DNA of 64,000 nucleotides, taken from Chaetoderma sp. LZ-2023a. Its lineage: Eukaryota; Mollusca; Caudofoveata; Chaetodermatida; Chaetodermatidae. Positions 62,596 through 64,000 of this stretch are shown here, piece by piece. The position numbers and the translations under genes are program-made. The stretch lies in the NCBI GenBank assembly GCA_034401795.1, contig CM067373.1:36181443-36245442 (forward strand), read 5' to 3'. Below the pieces are notes generated by a model. It was not told the origin of the DNA. It saw only the letters and a program-made list of their open reading frames with translations, and did not search any database. How positions within the stretch are numbered: the stretch's first letter is position 1; each line of letters begins with the position of its first letter.

Positions 62596-63320
62596 CAGTA
62601 TCTGACTATTCTGATCGGGACACTTCTTACTGCTCAATATAGTACTACTGGTATTTGGAAGTGAGCACTCAATAGAGGGATATCTAGCTACACCGCACTG
62701 ATTTTTATCTAAGCTCCGCCCACTTTGTGCTGGGGTTTGAATCAATTTTATCACCTATCAACAATGCATTATAAGAATCTCAATTTCAAGGTAACTCTAT
62801 GGGTAAATTGTTGAATATTTTGTAACCAATTTAATTGGAAGCAGTTGCTACTGCTTAAGGCAGCAACAGCTTCCAGTCTAATTAGTGGTAAAGAAATTGG
62901 TGTACATTTTCCAACAATTTTGGGGGATGATGTTGCTGTCTACGGCAGAAACATCATCCACCAAATCTGTTGGAAAATGAACACCAGTTCATTTGTAATT
63001 TAATTTGAAAATTTCGCTATCAGAGTGGTAAGGGTTAAACGGATGCTAATCTCATCTCAAATGTTTTATGGCACCAAGGGATTATGGTTTATAGATAACG
63101 TATCATTCATATCCTGTCACATTCCCGTATCTGTATCACAATTATCCACTTTGTAATATCAAGTAGATGTTGAACAGTGTTCACTGTCATTTTATCTCCT
63201 CATGCAGTAGTGTAAGTGTAAGTGCCAATGCATTATAGATGATAACTACGTAATCAGATCGGGAAACCAATGTCGTAGGTATTTTAGCCTGATGCTTGGT
63301 CGCAAATGTGAGACCAAAAG
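62596..63320. other. 3' flank with MITE remnants
   Basis: A family 2 hairpin (62810-62890, TTGGAAGCAGTTGCTACTGC facing GCAGCAACAGCTTCCAGTC) and a 5'-truncated family 3 MITE (about 62903-63036, ending TCAGAGTGGTAAGGGTTAAA). No clear AATAAA was found close to the stop, so the 3' UTR end cannot be set. Confidence 0.5.
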
Positions 63321-63324
63321 TCTA

Positions 63325-64000
63325 AAAAGAACTCGTCAGCAGTTTCGTGGACGAACACATCAAGGTTCATGTCACAAAGATCAAATCATATGTGAAAGAC
63401 ACCACAGATTTCATCAACCAACTAGAAGCATTCGGACCAACAAAACCCGGCACGCTTCTAGTAACAATGGATGTCACCTCACTGTACACAAACATACCCA
63501 ACAATGAAGGACTAAGAGCGGTGGCCAAATTCTGCAGCAAATTTGGGGTACCGGGCGATCTCTCCATCAGAGGATTACTAAATCTTCTAAAACTTGTCCT
63601 CGAATGCAATAACTTTGAGTTTAATGGCGAGCACTACCTACAGATAGGAGGAACCGCCATGGGAAGCAAGGCCGTCTGCACCTTCGCATGCATCTTCATG
63701 GCCGACTTAGAGAAAAGATTGCTGCAGACTGCACCACACCAGCCTGCACTGTATGTTAGATACATAGATGACATATTCATAATCTGGGAGCACGACAAAA
63801 CAGCCCTAGAAGAGTTTGCCACATACATGAATGAAGCTCACCAGAGCATCAAATTCACCATGGAATGCTCAGAAACACAAGTTTCTTTTTAGACACACTG
63901 GTCAAACAGACACGGGATCATTCTATCATCTTTGATCTCTATACAAAACCGACAGATACCCACGGCTACCTGCATTATGACTCAGCCCATCCCTCAAACT
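63325..64000 (+). pseudogene. Penelope-like element reverse transcriptase, 5'-truncated, runs off the window
   Basis: Frame 63347-63892: SYVKDTTDFINQL, LLVTMDVTSLYTNIPNNEG (motif A), LQIGGTAMGSKAVCTFACIF (motif B-like) and VRYIDDIFIIWEH (motif C, YIDD). All are signatures of Penelope-like RTs, which are related to telomerase. The frame ends at TAG within a T-run (63884-63888). One base over, LDTLVKQTRD and DLYTKPTDTHGYLHYDSAHP continue the protein, so a one-base slip has occurred. The upstream end begins abruptly at SSFVDEHIK, as expected for 5' truncation. The C-terminal nuclease lies beyond the window. Confidence 0.85.

Noticed and set aside
61310..62335. Regularly spaced repeats resembling a CRISPR array
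   Set aside because: The units are directly adjacent with no unique spacers, and the host is an animal; it is a minisatellite.
1..64000. tRNA, rRNA or snRNA genes
   Set aside because: No cloverleaf, A/B box pair or conserved rRNA block was recognised by eye; a covariance search was not possible here.

Overview
This is a eukaryotic, animal-type window. It holds one host gene in nine small exons, with consensus GT-AG splice sites, spread over about 48 kb and packed with retrotransposons. The mix of repeats points to a marine lophotrochozoan, most likely a mollusc: DIRS-like tyrosine-recombinase elements, PHD/SGNH-bearing LINEs, a Penelope-like element, TTAA-flanked hairpin MITEs, and repeats that open with a CTCACCTGGCC-type hairpin and end in GGGCCTCTTGTTT. 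The species assignment is inference only.

Host gene (14641-62595, + strand): a regulator of microtubule dynamics protein (RMDN2/3 type). Coding exons are 14641-14906, 25804-25975, 38747-38919, 41807-41882, 44582-44659, 45241-45339, 59748-59801, 60614-60685 and 62533-62595. They join with consistent phases into about 350 residues: an N-terminal membrane segment, an acidic FFAT-like motif and a TPR-like C-terminal domain. Just after exon 6 lie two decayed tandem copies of the start of exon 7.

Upstream flank (1-14640): a broken Ty3/Gypsy gag-protease on the minus strand with its long leader/LTR-like repeat (a second diverged copy lies at 11.6-13.4 kb), another gag-like scrap with an LTR-type promoter, a degraded LINE with PHD, SGNH esterase and endonuclease parts (minus), and three 3' LINE fragments (plus).

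Intron 1 (14.9-25.8 kb): a nearly complete LINE on the minus strand (16.5-24.6 kb). In 5'-3' order it carries a full-length eukaryotic-type RNase H1 (hybrid-binding domain plus catalytic domain), a PHD/coiled-coil/SGNH ORF, an APE endonuclease, a reverse transcriptase and a terminal zinc knuckle. RNase H at this 5' position is the most unusual observation here.

Intron 2 (25.9-38.7 kb): a 19-bp minisatellite open in all frames, then an old minus-strand DIRS (28.8-36 kb). Into its RT a 3.2-kb DIRS derivative has inserted (30829-34015); it kept its inverted repeats, internal complementary region and an intact tyrosine recombinase but lost RT and RNase H. A Penelope-like 3' scrap, a zinc-finger scrap and a ~150-bp-period repeat follow.

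Introns 3-8: MITEs, an old LINE scrap and a second ~150-bp-period repeat. Intron 6 holds a 13.8-kb DIRS (about 45842-59672), itself interrupted in its gag by a second, younger DIRS (48118-54749). Both keep terminal inverted repeats and an internal complementary region. A 49-bp minisatellite of about 21 units precedes exon 9. The window ends inside a Penelope-like reverse transcriptase. I saw no tRNA, rRNA or CRISPR feature.
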